Source: Nocardioides dokdonensis FR1436 (GTDB lineage: Bacteria > Actinomycetota > Actinomycetes > Propionibacteriales > Nocardioidaceae). Taken from it: a stretch of 64,000 nucleotides of DNA. This document shows positions 16,309 through 25,626 of this stretch, in pieces. The stretch is from assembly GCF_001653335.1 (NCBI RefSeq), contig NZ_CP015079.1, positions 434,001-498,000 of the forward strand, written 5' to 3'. The notes under the pieces were generated by a model that worked only from the letters and a program-made list of their open reading frames with translations, did no database searches and had not been told where the DNA came from. Each line of letters begins with the position of its first letter. The stretch's first letter is position 1. The position numbers were made by a program, and so were the translations under genes.

Positions 16309-17138
16309 TGGCCGGCCACGAGGCGCTGTCCGGGCGCGGGGCCGTGGTCACCGGCGCTGCCGGAGGCATCGGTCGCGCCCTCGCCGAGCGCCTGGTGGCC
16401 GAGGGTGCCCGCGTGGTGCTCAACGACCTCGACGCCGACGCCGTGCGCCGCACCGCCGAGGAGCTCGGCGCGGTCGCGGTCCCCGGTGACTGCTCGTCGG
16501 ACGCCGGTGTCCGCGCCCTGGTCGAGGAGGCCACCAGCGAGCTGGGTCGCATCGACCTCTACCTCGCCAACGCCGGGATCGACGGCGCCGGCGGACCCGA
16601 CAGCCTGCAGACCTCCGACGAGGTGTGGGAGCGCGTCGTCGACGTCAACGTGATGGCGCACGTGCGCGCCGCCCGGTTGCTGGTGCCCGGCTGGGTCGCC
16701 TCCGCCGAGGCGGGCGGCCAGGGCGGTCGCTTCGTGGTGACCGCGTCCGCCGCCGGGCTGCTGACCATGATCGGCAGCGCGCCGTACTCCGTGACCAAGC
16801 ACGCCGCGGTGGGCTTCGCCGAGTGGCTCTCGGTCACCTACGGCCACCGCGGCGTCACCGTGCAGGCGATCTGCCCCCAGGGCGTGCGCACCCGGATGCT
16901 CGAGGAGGCCGGCCCGTTGCAGGACCTGCTCTCCCACGACGAGGCGCTGGCACCGGAGGCGGTCGCCTCGAGCTGGGTCGAGGCGCTCGACGACGACCGG
17001 TTCCTGGTGCTGCCGCACCCCGAGGTCGCCGCCTACTACGCCGCCCGGGCGACCGACACCGACCGCTGGCTGGGCGGCATGCGGCGCCTGCAGGGCAAGC
17101 TCGACGTCCACCTGTCCGGGTCCGGCGGTGACCGGTGA
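16308..17138 (+). CDS. SDR-family oxidoreductase
   Basis: A second classical SDR, 276 residues, whose ATG overlaps the upstream stop by one base (TGATG), indicating translational coupling. TGAAGGIG is the cofactor motif (residues 15-22), LANAG replaces NNAG near 90, VTASAAG holds the catalytic Ser, and YSVTKHA holds the Tyr/Lys pair. The C-terminal part is longer than in the first SDR and ends with a Trp-rich LGGMRRLQGKLD helix. The substrate is unknown. The SDR pair may act on different positions of the same acyl chain. Confidence 0.85.
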   Translation: MAGHEALSGRGAVVTGAAGGIGRALAERLVAEGARVVLNDLDADAVRRTAEELGAVAVPGDCSSDAGVRALVEEATSELGRIDLYLANAGIDGAGGPDSLQTSDEVWERVVDVNVMAHVRAARLLVPGWVASAEAGGQGGRFVVTASAAGLLTMIGSAPYSVTKHAAVGFAEWLSVTYGHRGVTVQAICPQGVRTRMLEEAGPLQDLLSHDEALAPEAVASSWVEALDDDRFLVLPHPEVAAYYAARATDTDRWLGGMRRLQGKLDVHLSGSGGDR

Positions 17139-18187
17139 GCGGCGACCTCCCGGGCCTCGACCTGACCGCGGTCCAGCGGTGGTTCGACACGCAGCGGCCC
17201 GGTGAGATGCCTCCCGCCGAGCAGCTCGACGCGCAGCTGCTGACCGGCGGTCGCTCCAACCTGACCTACGCGCTGCACGTGCGCCGGGAGCCCGCCCGGC
17301 GCTGGGTGCTGCGCCGCCCCCCGCTGGGTCACGTCCAGGCCACCGCGCACGACATGGGCCGCGAGTTCACGGTCATGGACGCCCTGGCCGACACGCCCGT
17401 CCCGGTGCCGGCCATGCACGCCCACTGCCCGGACGCCTCGGTCCTGGGCGCCCCCTTCTACGTCATGGAGGCCATCGACGGCGTCGCCCTGCGCCGCGCC
17501 GTCCAGCTCGAGCAGCTGGGCCCCGACCGGACCCGCACCATCGTCGAGCGGATGATCGAGGTGCTGGCCGACCTGCACGCCGTCGACCCCGACGAGGTCG
17601 GCCTCGGCGAGCTCGGGCGACCGGCCGGCTTCCTGGAGCGCCAGGTACGCCGCTGGGGCCGACAGCTCGACGGCTCGCGCAGCCGCGACCTGCCCGACGC
17701 GGACACGCTGCTGGCGCGCCTGGCCCAGCACGTGCCGGGCGACTCGACGGCGGCGGTCGTGCACGGGGACTACCGGCTCGACAACCTGCTGGTCGACCCC
17801 GAGCACCCGCAGCCGGTGCGCGCGGTCGTCGACTGGGAGATGGCCACCCTGGGCGACCCGCTCACCGACCTCGCGCTGCTGGTGGTCTACGACCGGCTGG
17901 CCGACCTGGTCACCGGACTCGGCGCCGCCGGCCTCGCGGACGGGTCCGCGGCCCCGGGCTACCCGAGCGCCGAGGACCAGCTCGAGGCGTACGCGAGCGC
18001 CTCGGGTCGGGACCTGGGACCGATGGACTTCCACCTCGGGCTGGCCCACCTCAAGCTCGCCGTCATCCTGGAGGGCATCCACTACCGCCACGCCCACGGC
18101 CAGACCGTGGGCGAGGGCTTCGACACCATCGGCGCCGCCGTCGAGCCGCTGCTCGCCGCCGGCCTGGCCGCCACCGACCACCTCTGA
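17135..18187 (+). CDS. APH-family phosphotransferase, ACAD10/11-kinase type
   Basis: Encodes 350 residues with an aminoglycoside-phosphotransferase/choline-kinase fold. LTGGRSNLTYAL is the nucleotide loop, VVHGDYRLDNLL is the HxDxxxxN catalytic loop (residues about 209-220) and VVDWEMATLGDPLTDLA the following metal-binding Asp motif. This subfamily is the free-standing counterpart of the N-terminal kinase domain of mammalian ACAD10/11 and of bacterial LvaA, which phosphorylate hydroxyacyl-CoA. The GTG overlaps the upstream stop (GTGA), and the dehydrogenase partner follows after 23 bp. Antibiotic resistance is an unlikely role given this context. Confidence 0.85.
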   Translation: MSGDLPGLDLTAVQRWFDTQRPGEMPPAEQLDAQLLTGGRSNLTYALHVRREPARRWVLRRPPLGHVQATAHDMGREFTVMDALADTPVPVPAMHAHCPDASVLGAPFYVMEAIDGVALRRAVQLEQLGPDRTRTIVERMIEVLADLHAVDPDEVGLGELGRPAGFLERQVRRWGRQLDGSRSRDLPDADTLLARLAQHVPGDSTAAVVHGDYRLDNLLVDPEHPQPVRAVVDWEMATLGDPLTDLALLVVYDRLADLVTGLGAAGLADGSAAPGYPSAEDQLEAYASASGRDLGPMDFHLGLAHLKLAVILEGIHYRHAHGQTVGEGFDTIGAAVEPLLAAGLAATDHL

Positions 18188-18210
18188 GCGACCGAGAGAG
18201 AAGAGACCCC

Positions 18211-19440
18211 ATGGACTTCGCGTTCGACACCCGCACCGAGGAGCTCCGCGCGAGCCTGCTCGACTTCATGGACTCCCACGTCCACCCCCAGGAGCAGGTC
18301 TTCGCCGACCAGCTCGCCGGCCTGGACGACCGCTGGGCGTGGTCGACGGCGCCGGTGCTGCAGGAGCTGCGCGCCGAGGCCCGCAGCCGCGGCCTGTGGA
18401 ACCTCTTCCTGCCGGTCGGGCACTACGGCGACCTCGGCGCGGGGCTGACCAACCTGCAGTACGCACCGCTGGCCGAGATCACCGGCCGCGCGGGGCACCT
18501 GGCGCCGGCCGCGCTCAACTGCGCCGCTCCCGACACCGGCAACATGGAGGTGCTGGCGATGTTCGGCACCCCCGAGCAGCAGGAGCGCTGGCTGCGTCCC
18601 CTGATGGAGGGCCGGATCCGCTCGGCGTTCGCCATGACCGAGCCGGACGTGGCCTCCTCCGACGCCACCAACATCGAGACCCGCATCGAGCGCGACGGCG
18701 ACGAGTACGTCCTGAACGGTCGCAAGTGGTGGATCACCGGGGCGATGAACCCGGAGTGCGAGATCTTCATCGTGATGGGCAAGACCGACCCCACCGCCTC
18801 ACGGCACCGCCAGCAGAGCCAGGTGCTGGTCCCCCGCGACACCCCCGGGCTCACCGTGGTGCGTCCGATGCACGTGATGGGCTACGACGACCACGAGCAC
18901 GGCGGGCACGCCGAGCTGCGGTTCGAGGACGTCCGGGTGCCGGTCAGCCACCTGATCGGCGAGGAGGGCGGCGGCTTCGGGGTCGCCCAGGCCCGGCTCG
19001 GCCCGGGCCGCATCCACCACTGCATGCGCGCCATCGGGGTGGCCGAGAAGGCCATCGAGCTGATGTGCACCCGCGCGGACTCCCGGGTCGCGTTCGGCCG
19101 GGCCCTGTCCGAGCAGGGCGTCATCCGGGACTGGATCGCGGAGTCGCGGGTCCGCCTGGAACAGCTGCGCCTGCTGGTGCTCAAGACCGCCTGGTTGATG
19201 GACGAGGTCGGCGCGCGCGGCGCGCACACCGAGATCCAGGCCATCAAGATCGCCACGCCCAAGACCGTGCAGTGGATCCTCGACAAGGCGATCCAGGTGC
19301 ACGGCGCCGGCGGGCTGTCGCAGGACTTCCCGCTCGCGAACGCCTACGCCTCGATCCGCACCCTGCGCTTCGCCGACGGTCCGGACGAGGTGCACAAGAA
19401 CGCGCTGGCCAAGGCCGAGATCCGCAAGCAGACGAGCTAG
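18211..19440 (+). CDS. Acyl-CoA dehydrogenase, ACAD10/11 type
   Basis: Encodes 409 residues. The sequence fits the ACAD10/11 branch rather than ordinary FadE proteins: APDTGNMEVL, FAMTEPDVASSDATNIETR, RKWWITGAMNP, RHRQQSQVLVPRDTPG, GRIHHCMRAIG, and RFADGPDEVH in place of the YEGT catalytic-Glu loop. In the known systems (mammalian ACAD10/11, Pseudomonas LvaC) the partner kinase phosphorylates a 4-hydroxyacyl-CoA and this enzyme eliminates phosphate to give the enoyl-CoA. Encoded directly after the kinase. The start ATG follows the purine-rich GAGAGAAGAG. Confidence 0.88.
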   Translation: MDFAFDTRTEELRASLLDFMDSHVHPQEQVFADQLAGLDDRWAWSTAPVLQELRAEARSRGLWNLFLPVGHYGDLGAGLTNLQYAPLAEITGRAGHLAPAALNCAAPDTGNMEVLAMFGTPEQQERWLRPLMEGRIRSAFAMTEPDVASSDATNIETRIERDGDEYVLNGRKWWITGAMNPECEIFIVMGKTDPTASRHRQQSQVLVPRDTPGLTVVRPMHVMGYDDHEHGGHAELRFEDVRVPVSHLIGEEGGGFGVAQARLGPGRIHHCMRAIGVAEKAIELMCTRADSRVAFGRALSEQGVIRDWIAESRVRLEQLRLLVLKTAWLMDEVGARGAHTEIQAIKIATPKTVQWILDKAIQVHGAGGLSQDFPLANAYASIRTLRFADGPDEVHKNALAKAEIRKQTS

Positions 19441-19471
19441 TCCCCACCCACCAGCCAGGCAGGATGGCCAG

Positions 19472-20623
19472 ATGGACCTCTCCCTCGACCAGGAGCAGCA
19501 GAGCTTCCGTGCGCTCGCCCGCGACTTCTTGGACAAGGAGGCCGTGCCCCACCGGATCCAGTGGGACCGCGACGAGTCCGTGGACCTGGCGATCCTGCCC
19601 AAGATGGCCGAGATCGGCTTCTTCGGGCTGACCATCCCCGAGGAGTACGGCGGCCTCGGCGGCGACTACGTCACCTACGCCCTGGCCATGGAGGAGCTCG
19701 GCCGCGCCGACTCGGCGCTGCGCGGGATCGTGTCGGTCTCCAGCGGCCTGGTCGGCAAGTCGATCCTGTTCTTCGGCTCCGAGGAGCAGAAGCAGGAGTG
19801 GCTCCCCGAGATCGCCAGCGCGCGCCGGCTCGGCTGCTTCGGGCTCACCGAGCCCGGCACCGGCTCCGACGCCGGCAACCTGACCACCCGGGCCCGCCGC
19901 GACGGCGACGACTGGGTGATCACCGGGCAGAAGCTCTACATCACCAACGGCACCTGGGCCGACGTGGCGCTGATCTTCGCCCGCACCGGCCAGGACGGGC
20001 CCCGCGGGGTCAGCGCCTTCCTCGTCCCCACCGACTCCCCCGGCTTCGAGGCCCGGGAGATCAAGGGCAAGCTCGGACTGCGGGCCCAGGCCACCGCCGA
20101 GCTCTTCCTCAGCGACGTCCGGGTGCCGGCCTCCGCGATGCTCGGCGACGAGGGGCAGGGCTTCAAGATCGCGATGAGCACCCTCGACAAGGGCCGCCTG
20201 GCGGTCGGCGCCGGCTGCGTCGGGATCGTGCAGGGGTGCCTGGAGTCCGCGGTCGAGTACGCCACCGCGCGCACCCAGTTCGGCCGACCGATCGCCGGCT
20301 TCCAGCTGGTGCAGGACATGATCGCCGACATGTCGCTGGACGCCGACGCCGCGCGACTGCTGGTCTGGCGCTGCGCCGACCTCGTCGACCGTGGCGAGCC
20401 GTTCGGCATCGCGGCCTCCAAGGCCAAGCTGTTCGCCTCCGAGGCCGCCGTGCGCGCCGCCAACCTGGCCATCCAGGTGCACGGCGGGGCCGGGTACGTC
20501 GACGAGTACCCGCCCTCGAAGTACCTGCGCGACGCCCGGGTGATGACGCTCTACGAAGGCACCAGCCAGATCCAGAAGCTGCTCATCGGTCGCGACGAGA
20601 CCGGCATCAGCGCCTTCGTCTGA
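19472..20623 (+). CDS. Acyl-CoA dehydrogenase (short/medium-chain FadE type)
   Basis: Encodes 383 residues of a canonical acyl-CoA dehydrogenase. GCFGLTEPGTGSDAGNL and WVITGQKLYITNG form the FAD/substrate beta domain, RTQFGRPIAGFQLVQDMIADM the C-terminal FAD contact, and QVHGGAGYVDEYP and LYEGTSQIQKLLIGR follow. The catalytic Glu of YEGT is present, unlike the other dehydrogenases in this window. It likely performs the first beta-oxidation step on the product of the upstream enzymes. The 31-bp gap to the upstream gene has a CAGGAT box but no terminator. Confidence 0.9.
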   Translation: MDLSLDQEQQSFRALARDFLDKEAVPHRIQWDRDESVDLAILPKMAEIGFFGLTIPEEYGGLGGDYVTYALAMEELGRADSALRGIVSVSSGLVGKSILFFGSEEQKQEWLPEIASARRLGCFGLTEPGTGSDAGNLTTRARRDGDDWVITGQKLYITNGTWADVALIFARTGQDGPRGVSAFLVPTDSPGFEAREIKGKLGLRAQATAELFLSDVRVPASAMLGDEGQGFKIAMSTLDKGRLAVGAGCVGIVQGCLESAVEYATARTQFGRPIAGFQLVQDMIADMSLDADAARLLVWRCADLVDRGEPFGIAASKAKLFASEAAVRAANLAIQVHGGAGYVDEYPPSKYLRDARVMTLYEGTSQIQKLLIGRDETGISAFV

Positions 20624-20684
20624 GACCCGCCCGACCCTGCTCGCTCCCCGCCCGCTCCCGCCCGACACACCCGGAGGACCACCC

Positions 20685-21626
20685 GTGCCGATCGACCCCC
20701 AGCTGGCCACCCTGCTCTCGTTCCTGGAGCAGGCCGGCACCCCACCGATGCACCAGGGCAGCGCCGAGGAGGCGCGGGCCGGCTTCCGCACGCTCGCGGT
20801 CGACCTGCGCGACCCCGCCGTGCTGCCCGAGATGGCGTCGGTGGAGGAGGTCCGGCTGCCCGGGGGCGCCGCCGCCCGGGCGGGGCGCGTCTACCGCCCG
20901 ATCACCGACACCGAGGCCCTGCCGACCGTGGTGTTCTTCCACGGTGGCGGCTTCGTCATCGGCGACCTCGACACCCACGACCTGACCTGCCGCCTGATCG
21001 CTGCCCGGTGCGGGGCCGTGGTCGTCTCCGTCGACTACCGCCTCGCCCCCGAGCACCCCTTCCCGGCCGGCCTCGAGGACGCCCTGGCCGCCTCGCACTG
21101 GGTGGGCGACCACCTCGCCGACCTCGGCGGGTCCGACGCGATGGCCGTGGCCGGCGACTCCGCCGGCGGCAACCTCGCCGCCGTCGTCGCCCAGGTGCTG
21201 CGCGACGAGGGCCGCCCGCTGGCGGCGCAGCTGCTGATCTACCCGGTCACCGACTCAGCGGGCTCCTACCCCTCACACACCGAGAACGCCGAGGGCTACT
21301 TCCTCGACTCCGCCACGATGCTCTGGTTCGGGGCCCAGTACGTCGGGGACACCCCCGGCATCGACCCCGCGGATCCGCGGCTCTCCCCGCTGCACGGACG
21401 CCTCGACGGACTCGCTCCCGCGGTGATCGTCACCGCCGAGCTCGACCCGTTGCGCGACGACGGCAACGCCTACGCCGACGCCCTCACCGAGGCCGGCGTC
21501 CGTGTCGAGCACCGGGTCTTCCCCGGCCTGATCCACGGGTTCGTGGACATGGGCCGCCACTCCGAGGCCGCCGACCGCGCCGTCGAGGACACCCTCGCCC
21601 TCTTCCGCACCCTCCTGCACTCCTGA
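20685..21626 (+). CDS. Alpha/beta-hydrolase, hormone-sensitive-lipase type esterase
   Basis: Encodes 313 residues. HGGGFVIGDLDTHD is the HSL-family oxyanion motif (residues about 86-99), GDSAGGNLAA carries the nucleophilic Ser, AELDPLRDDG the acid and GLIHGFVDMG the catalytic His. Such enzymes hydrolyse short-chain esters or lactones. Last gene of the operon, 61 bp after the dehydrogenase, with a GGAGG ribosome site 8 nt before GTG 20685. In this context it could release the carboxylic acid that feeds the upstream oxidation genes. No signal peptide is seen, so it is cytoplasmic. Confidence 0.88.
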   Translation: MPIDPQLATLLSFLEQAGTPPMHQGSAEEARAGFRTLAVDLRDPAVLPEMASVEEVRLPGGAAARAGRVYRPITDTEALPTVVFFHGGGFVIGDLDTHDLTCRLIAARCGAVVVSVDYRLAPEHPFPAGLEDALAASHWVGDHLADLGGSDAMAVAGDSAGGNLAAVVAQVLRDEGRPLAAQLLIYPVTDSAGSYPSHTENAEGYFLDSATMLWFGAQYVGDTPGIDPADPRLSPLHGRLDGLAPAVIVTAELDPLRDDGNAYADALTEAGVRVEHRVFPGLIHGFVDMGRHSEAADRAVEDTLALFRTLLHS

Positions 21627-21651
21627 GCGACCCGCAGCCGCTCCCCGCAGC

Positions 21652-21778
21652 CGGTCGAGCAGCGAGGGCCGAAGGCTCGAGCGTCGCCGAGACCCCCCGA
21701 CCCCACGACGTACGACGAGCGGGCACCGCACCGGGCCTCGACGACGCTCGTCGCCGGCGCTTCGCACTGCTCGACCAG
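21652..21778. repeat. Imperfect inverted repeat between convergent genes
   Basis: A left arm of about 42 nt (21652-21693, starting CGGTCGAGCAG) and a right arm of about 45 nt (21734-21778, ending CTGCTCGACCAG) are imperfect reverse complements, with long matched blocks GGTCGAGCAG and CGAGCGTCG. They fill the gap between the hydrolase (+) and PucR (-) genes. It looks like a REP-type intergenic element that could also act as a two-way terminator. Confidence 0.6.
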
Positions 21779-21789
21779 CGGGGTGGGGC

Positions 21790-23037
21790 TCAGCGGCCGT
21801 GGGCCAGCACCGCCAGCTCGAGCAGGAGCTTGTCGCGGGGGTCGGCCAGGGAGCGGCCGGTGAGCTCCTCGATCTGCTTGAGCCGGTAGATGACGGTGTT
21901 GCGGTGGCAGTAGAGCTCCTCCGCGGCGTGGGTCGGCGAGCCGTCGTGGCGCAGCAGCGCGGCGAGGGTGTCCAGCAGGGTGCGCGCCTGGGGCTCGGGC
22001 TGGGTCAGCAGCCGACCCAGGGTCTCGCGCAGGAGCAGCGGCACCACCTGCGGCGACCCGGCGAGCAGCACCTCGGGCAGCCGCTGCGAGACCGCGACCG
22101 CACCCCTCCGCCCGCGCGGCATCGTCTCTGCCGCCCGGGTGGCCAGCTGGTAGGCCGCCGCGAAGCCGGACACGCCCTCCTGGGCCACGCAGACCCCGAC
22201 GCGCGCCTGCACCTGGGTCCCCACGACCTGGACGAGCTGCTCCTCGTCCAGCTCCGGCGTCACCGACCCGACCTTGCCGGTGACGGCGCCGACCGCGACG
22301 AGACCGAAGTAGGTGCCACCGCGCACGTGCCACCGCACCGTCCACCCGACACGCTCGAGCCGGTCCTCGCACTGGCTGAGCCCGCCGTCGACCCCGTCCT
22401 CGGGCAGCGCGACCAGGCATGCGACGGCCGCGTCGGGATCGATCCCGAGCACCTCGCGCACCTCCGCGGCGTGCTCGGGGTCCGCCCCGCGGCCCTCGAT
22501 CAGCCCGTCGAGCACACTCTGCTGGCGTTGGAGGTCGGCCCGGGTCAGCCGGAGGCTCTCGCGCCGGTAGGACCCGATGAGCACCGCGTTCTGCACATCG
22601 AGGTTCGACCAGACGATCTGCGCCGCGAGCAGCAGGACCGACTCTGCGACCCGGTCCTCCGTGCCCCGCCGGGAGTGCCCGACCAGCGCCTCCCAGAGCA
22701 TCCGCGCGCCGACCGTGTAGGCGTTGAGCACCAGCTCCAGGGGGACCCCCTGCCGGGCGCGTCGCCGGCCGGTCTCCCGCCACACCTCGGCCGCGGCCGA
22801 GCTCCCGGCCGGGCGCTTGCCGGTGAGCACCTCCAGGCCGCGCCGGATGTGGACCCGGGTGCTCTCGCGCACGTCGCCGCGCAGGTCCGGACCCACCTGG
22901 TCGTAGATCTCGGCGTCCCGCTCGAGCAGCGCCAGCGTGATCGAGTCAGCGATCCGGTCGGACTGCTCCACCAGCGGCAGCCAGGCGCGCTGGACGTCGC
23001 CCAGGCTGGCCCGGCCGGCACCGGAATCGAGAGGCAT
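21790..23037 (-). CDS. PucR-family transcriptional regulator
   Basis: Encodes 415 residues. The C-terminal HTH_30 region is diagnostic: HAAEELYCHRNTVIYRLKQI followed by EELTGRSLADPRDKLLLELA. The middle part is the GGDEF-like domain common to CdaR/PucR regulators, and the N-terminal half is a helical domain (RRGLEVLTGKRP, LELVLNAYTVGARMLWEALV) seen in actinobacterial members. Members usually activate transport and catabolic operons. It is divergent from livGFHMK over 172 bp and is the best candidate for its regulator. ATG 23037 was chosen; a GTG at 23058 would add seven residues. Confidence 0.85.
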   Translation of the reverse strand: MPLDSGAGRASLGDVQRAWLPLVEQSDRIADSITLALLERDAEIYDQVGPDLRGDVRESTRVHIRRGLEVLTGKRPAGSSAAAEVWRETGRRRARQGVPLELVLNAYTVGARMLWEALVGHSRRGTEDRVAESVLLLAAQIVWSNLDVQNAVLIGSYRRESLRLTRADLQRQQSVLDGLIEGRGADPEHAAEVREVLGIDPDAAVACLVALPEDGVDGGLSQCEDRLERVGWTVRWHVRGGTYFGLVAVGAVTGKVGSVTPELDEEQLVQVVGTQVQARVGVCVAQEGVSGFAAAYQLATRAAETMPRGRRGAVAVSQRLPEVLLAGSPQVVPLLLRETLGRLLTQPEPQARTLLDTLAALLRHDGSPTHAAEELYCHRNTVIYRLKQIEELTGRSLADPRDKLLLELAVLAHGR

Positions 23038-23209
23038 GTGCAGCACCGTCGCACTCACTGCACAACGCGCGCCAGGGCAAAGGGGACAAAACAGCAGGAA
23101 TACCAAGCATTTTTGTGCTGGGCGCCTAATGCGTCGACTGTGCACTGCGACCAAAGTGGTAGGCGTCACATCCCGGCGAACGTCGGGCCCCTGCCCGAGT
23201 GAGGAACCC
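23038..23209. promoter_or_regulatory. pucR-liv divergent control region
   Basis: This 172-bp gap is unusually AT-rich for the window (for example AAAGGGGACAAAACAG and CATTTTTGTGC around 23081-23120). It should hold the promoters for both pucR and the liv operon. No single convincing -10/-35 pair or palindromic operator could be picked by eye. A GAGGAA ribosome site precedes livG. Confidence 0.45.
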
Positions 23210-24006
23210 ATGACGTCCACCCCGGTCGCCGACGGCGCCCTCTCGACCGCCCTCGAGCTCGCCGACGTGACCGTGCGCTTCGGCGGGATCACCGCGCTCA
23301 GCGGGGTCGGGCTGGCGGTGCGCCCCGGGACGGTGCACGGCGTCATCGGCCCGAACGGCGCGGGCAAGACCACGCTCTTCAACGTCGCCTGCGGATTCGT
23401 CACTCCCGACACCGGGCGCATCGTCCGCGACGGCCGCGAGCTCGAGCACCTGGCGCCGCACCAGCTGGCCGGGCTCGAGATGGCTCGCACGCTGCAGGGC
23501 CTGGGCCTCTTCGACCGCATCAACGTGCTCGACAACGTCATCGTCGGTGCCGACCGGCACGCCCGCTCGGGCTTCCTCGGCTCGCTGCTGGCCCTGCCCC
23601 GCACCGGCCGCGAGGAGCGCGCCCTGCGCGAGCGGGCCCGGGCCGTGCTCGCCGACCTCGGCATCGAGCAGTACGCCGACCGCTACCCGCCCAGCCTCCC
23701 CTATCCCGTGCGCAAGCGGGTCGCCCTCGCCCGGGCCCTCGCCGCCGAGCCCACCCTGCTGCTCCTCGACGAACCGGCCAGCGGTCTCTCGTCGGCGGAG
23801 ATGGACGAGCTCGGCGAGCTCATCTCGTCGCTGCGCTCACGGATGGCGGTGATGCTCGTGGAGCACCACATGGACCTCGTGATGGCGGTCTGCGACGAGA
23901 TCACCGTCCTGGACTTCGGCAAGGTGATCGCCCACGGCACCGCCGACGAGGTCCGCACCGACCCGGCCGTGCTCGCGGCGTACCTGGGCGAGGAGGTGGT
24001 GCGCTG

Positions 24007-24007
<1 letters not shown>
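23210..24007 (+). CDS. livG: Branched-chain amino acid-type ABC transporter ATPase (LivG)
   Basis: Encodes 265 residues. Walker A is GPNGAGKTT (47-55), Walker B is LLLLDEPASGL and the switch His is in VMLVEHHMDLV. The long insert after the Q-loop (ARSGFLGSLLALPRTGREER) is typical of LivG. The ABC signature reads SLPYPVRKRVALARAL, where LivG proteins normally have a Gly (LxYG); the change to Pro is notable, though the downstream helix is intact. First gene of the five-gene transporter operon, and its stop overlaps the next ATG. Substrate may be a carboxylate or amide rather than an amino acid. Confidence 0.93.
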
Positions 24008-24711
<704 letters not shown>

Positions 24712-24747
24712 TCGCCTCCTCCCCTGCCACCCCGAACGGAGACCGAA

Positions 24748-25626
24748 GTGCAACAGCTCGTGAACACCGCTCTCGGTGGGCTCACGCTCGGCACCGTGTA
24801 CGCCGCGTTCGCGCTGGCGCTGGTGCTGATCTTCCGCTCGACGCGGATCGTGAACTTCGCCCAGGCGCCGATGGCGATGATCACGACCTTCATCGCCCTG
24901 AGCATCATCGACGCCGGCTACTCGTACTGGATCGGCTTCGCGGCCGCCCTGCTGGCCGGTCTGGTGCTCGGCGCGGTGATCGAGCGGGTGGTGATCCGCC
25001 CCGTCGAGGACAAGCCCGACATCAACGCGGTGATCCTGACCCTGGGGCTCTTCATCACCCTGCACGCCCTGGCCGCGGTGATCTTCGGCAACCGGTTCCG
25101 CTCGTTCCCGGCTCCCTTCGGTCTGCGGGGCCTGGAGGTCGGGGGCACCACCATCCGGCTCACCACCTCCGGGATCTTCACGATCGTCGCGGTCGCGGTG
25201 GTGCTGCTCCTGCTGGTCGGCCTGTTCCGCTTCACCGACATCGGCCTGCGGATGCGCGCCTCGGCGTACAACCCCGAGGTGGCCCGCCTGCTGGGCGTGC
25301 GCGTGGGTCGGATGCTGACCCTGGGCTGGGCGCTGGCCGCCGTGGTCGGGTCGCTGTCCGGCCTGCTGATCGCCAGCGGCGGGCTGGTGCACCCCGGCTA
25401 CATGGACTCCGTGGTCGTCTACGGCTTCGTCGCCGCCGTCCTCGGCGGACTGGAGAGCCCGGTGGGCGCGGTCGTGGGCGGACTGACCCTGGGTCTCTCG
25501 CTCAGCTTCGTCAGCGGCTACCTCGGCTCCGAGCTGGTGGCGCTGGCGGCCCTGCTCATCCTGATGCTGGTGCTCACCCTCAAGCCCGGCGGCCTGTTCG
25601 CCGTCGCCGCTGCGAGGAGGGTCTGA
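24748..25626 (+). CDS. livH: Branched-chain amino acid-type ABC transporter permease (LivH)
   Basis: Encodes 292 residues, hydrophobic throughout with about eight membrane segments. The N-terminal GGLTLGTVYAAFALALVLIF and the FTDIGLRMRASAYNPEVARLLGV loop (the cytoplasmic EAA-like coupling region) are standard for LivH. GTG 24748 is preceded by an AACGGAGA ribosome site. It lies between livF (36 bp gap) and livM (one-base overlap) and forms the membrane channel with LivM. Confidence 0.93.
   Translation: MQQLVNTALGGLTLGTVYAAFALALVLIFRSTRIVNFAQAPMAMITTFIALSIIDAGYSYWIGFAAALLAGLVLGAVIERVVIRPVEDKPDINAVILTLGLFITLHALAAVIFGNRFRSFPAPFGLRGLEVGGTTIRLTTSGIFTIVAVAVVLLLLVGLFRFTDIGLRMRASAYNPEVARLLGVRVGRMLTLGWALAAVVGSLSGLLIASGGLVHPGYMDSVVVYGFVAAVLGGLESPVGAVVGGLTLGLSLSFVSGYLGSELVALAALLILMLVLTLKPGGLFAVAAARRV

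Noticed and set aside
17135..18187. Aminoglycoside resistance gene
   Set aside because: It has the APH fold, but the operon context and ACAD10/11-kinase resemblance point to acyl metabolism.
15490..21626. Sterol (cholesterol) catabolic cluster because of the KstR2-like site
   Set aside because: No kshA, hsaC, mce, kstD or ring-cleavage gene is present; the ACAD10/11-kinase pair suggests another substrate.
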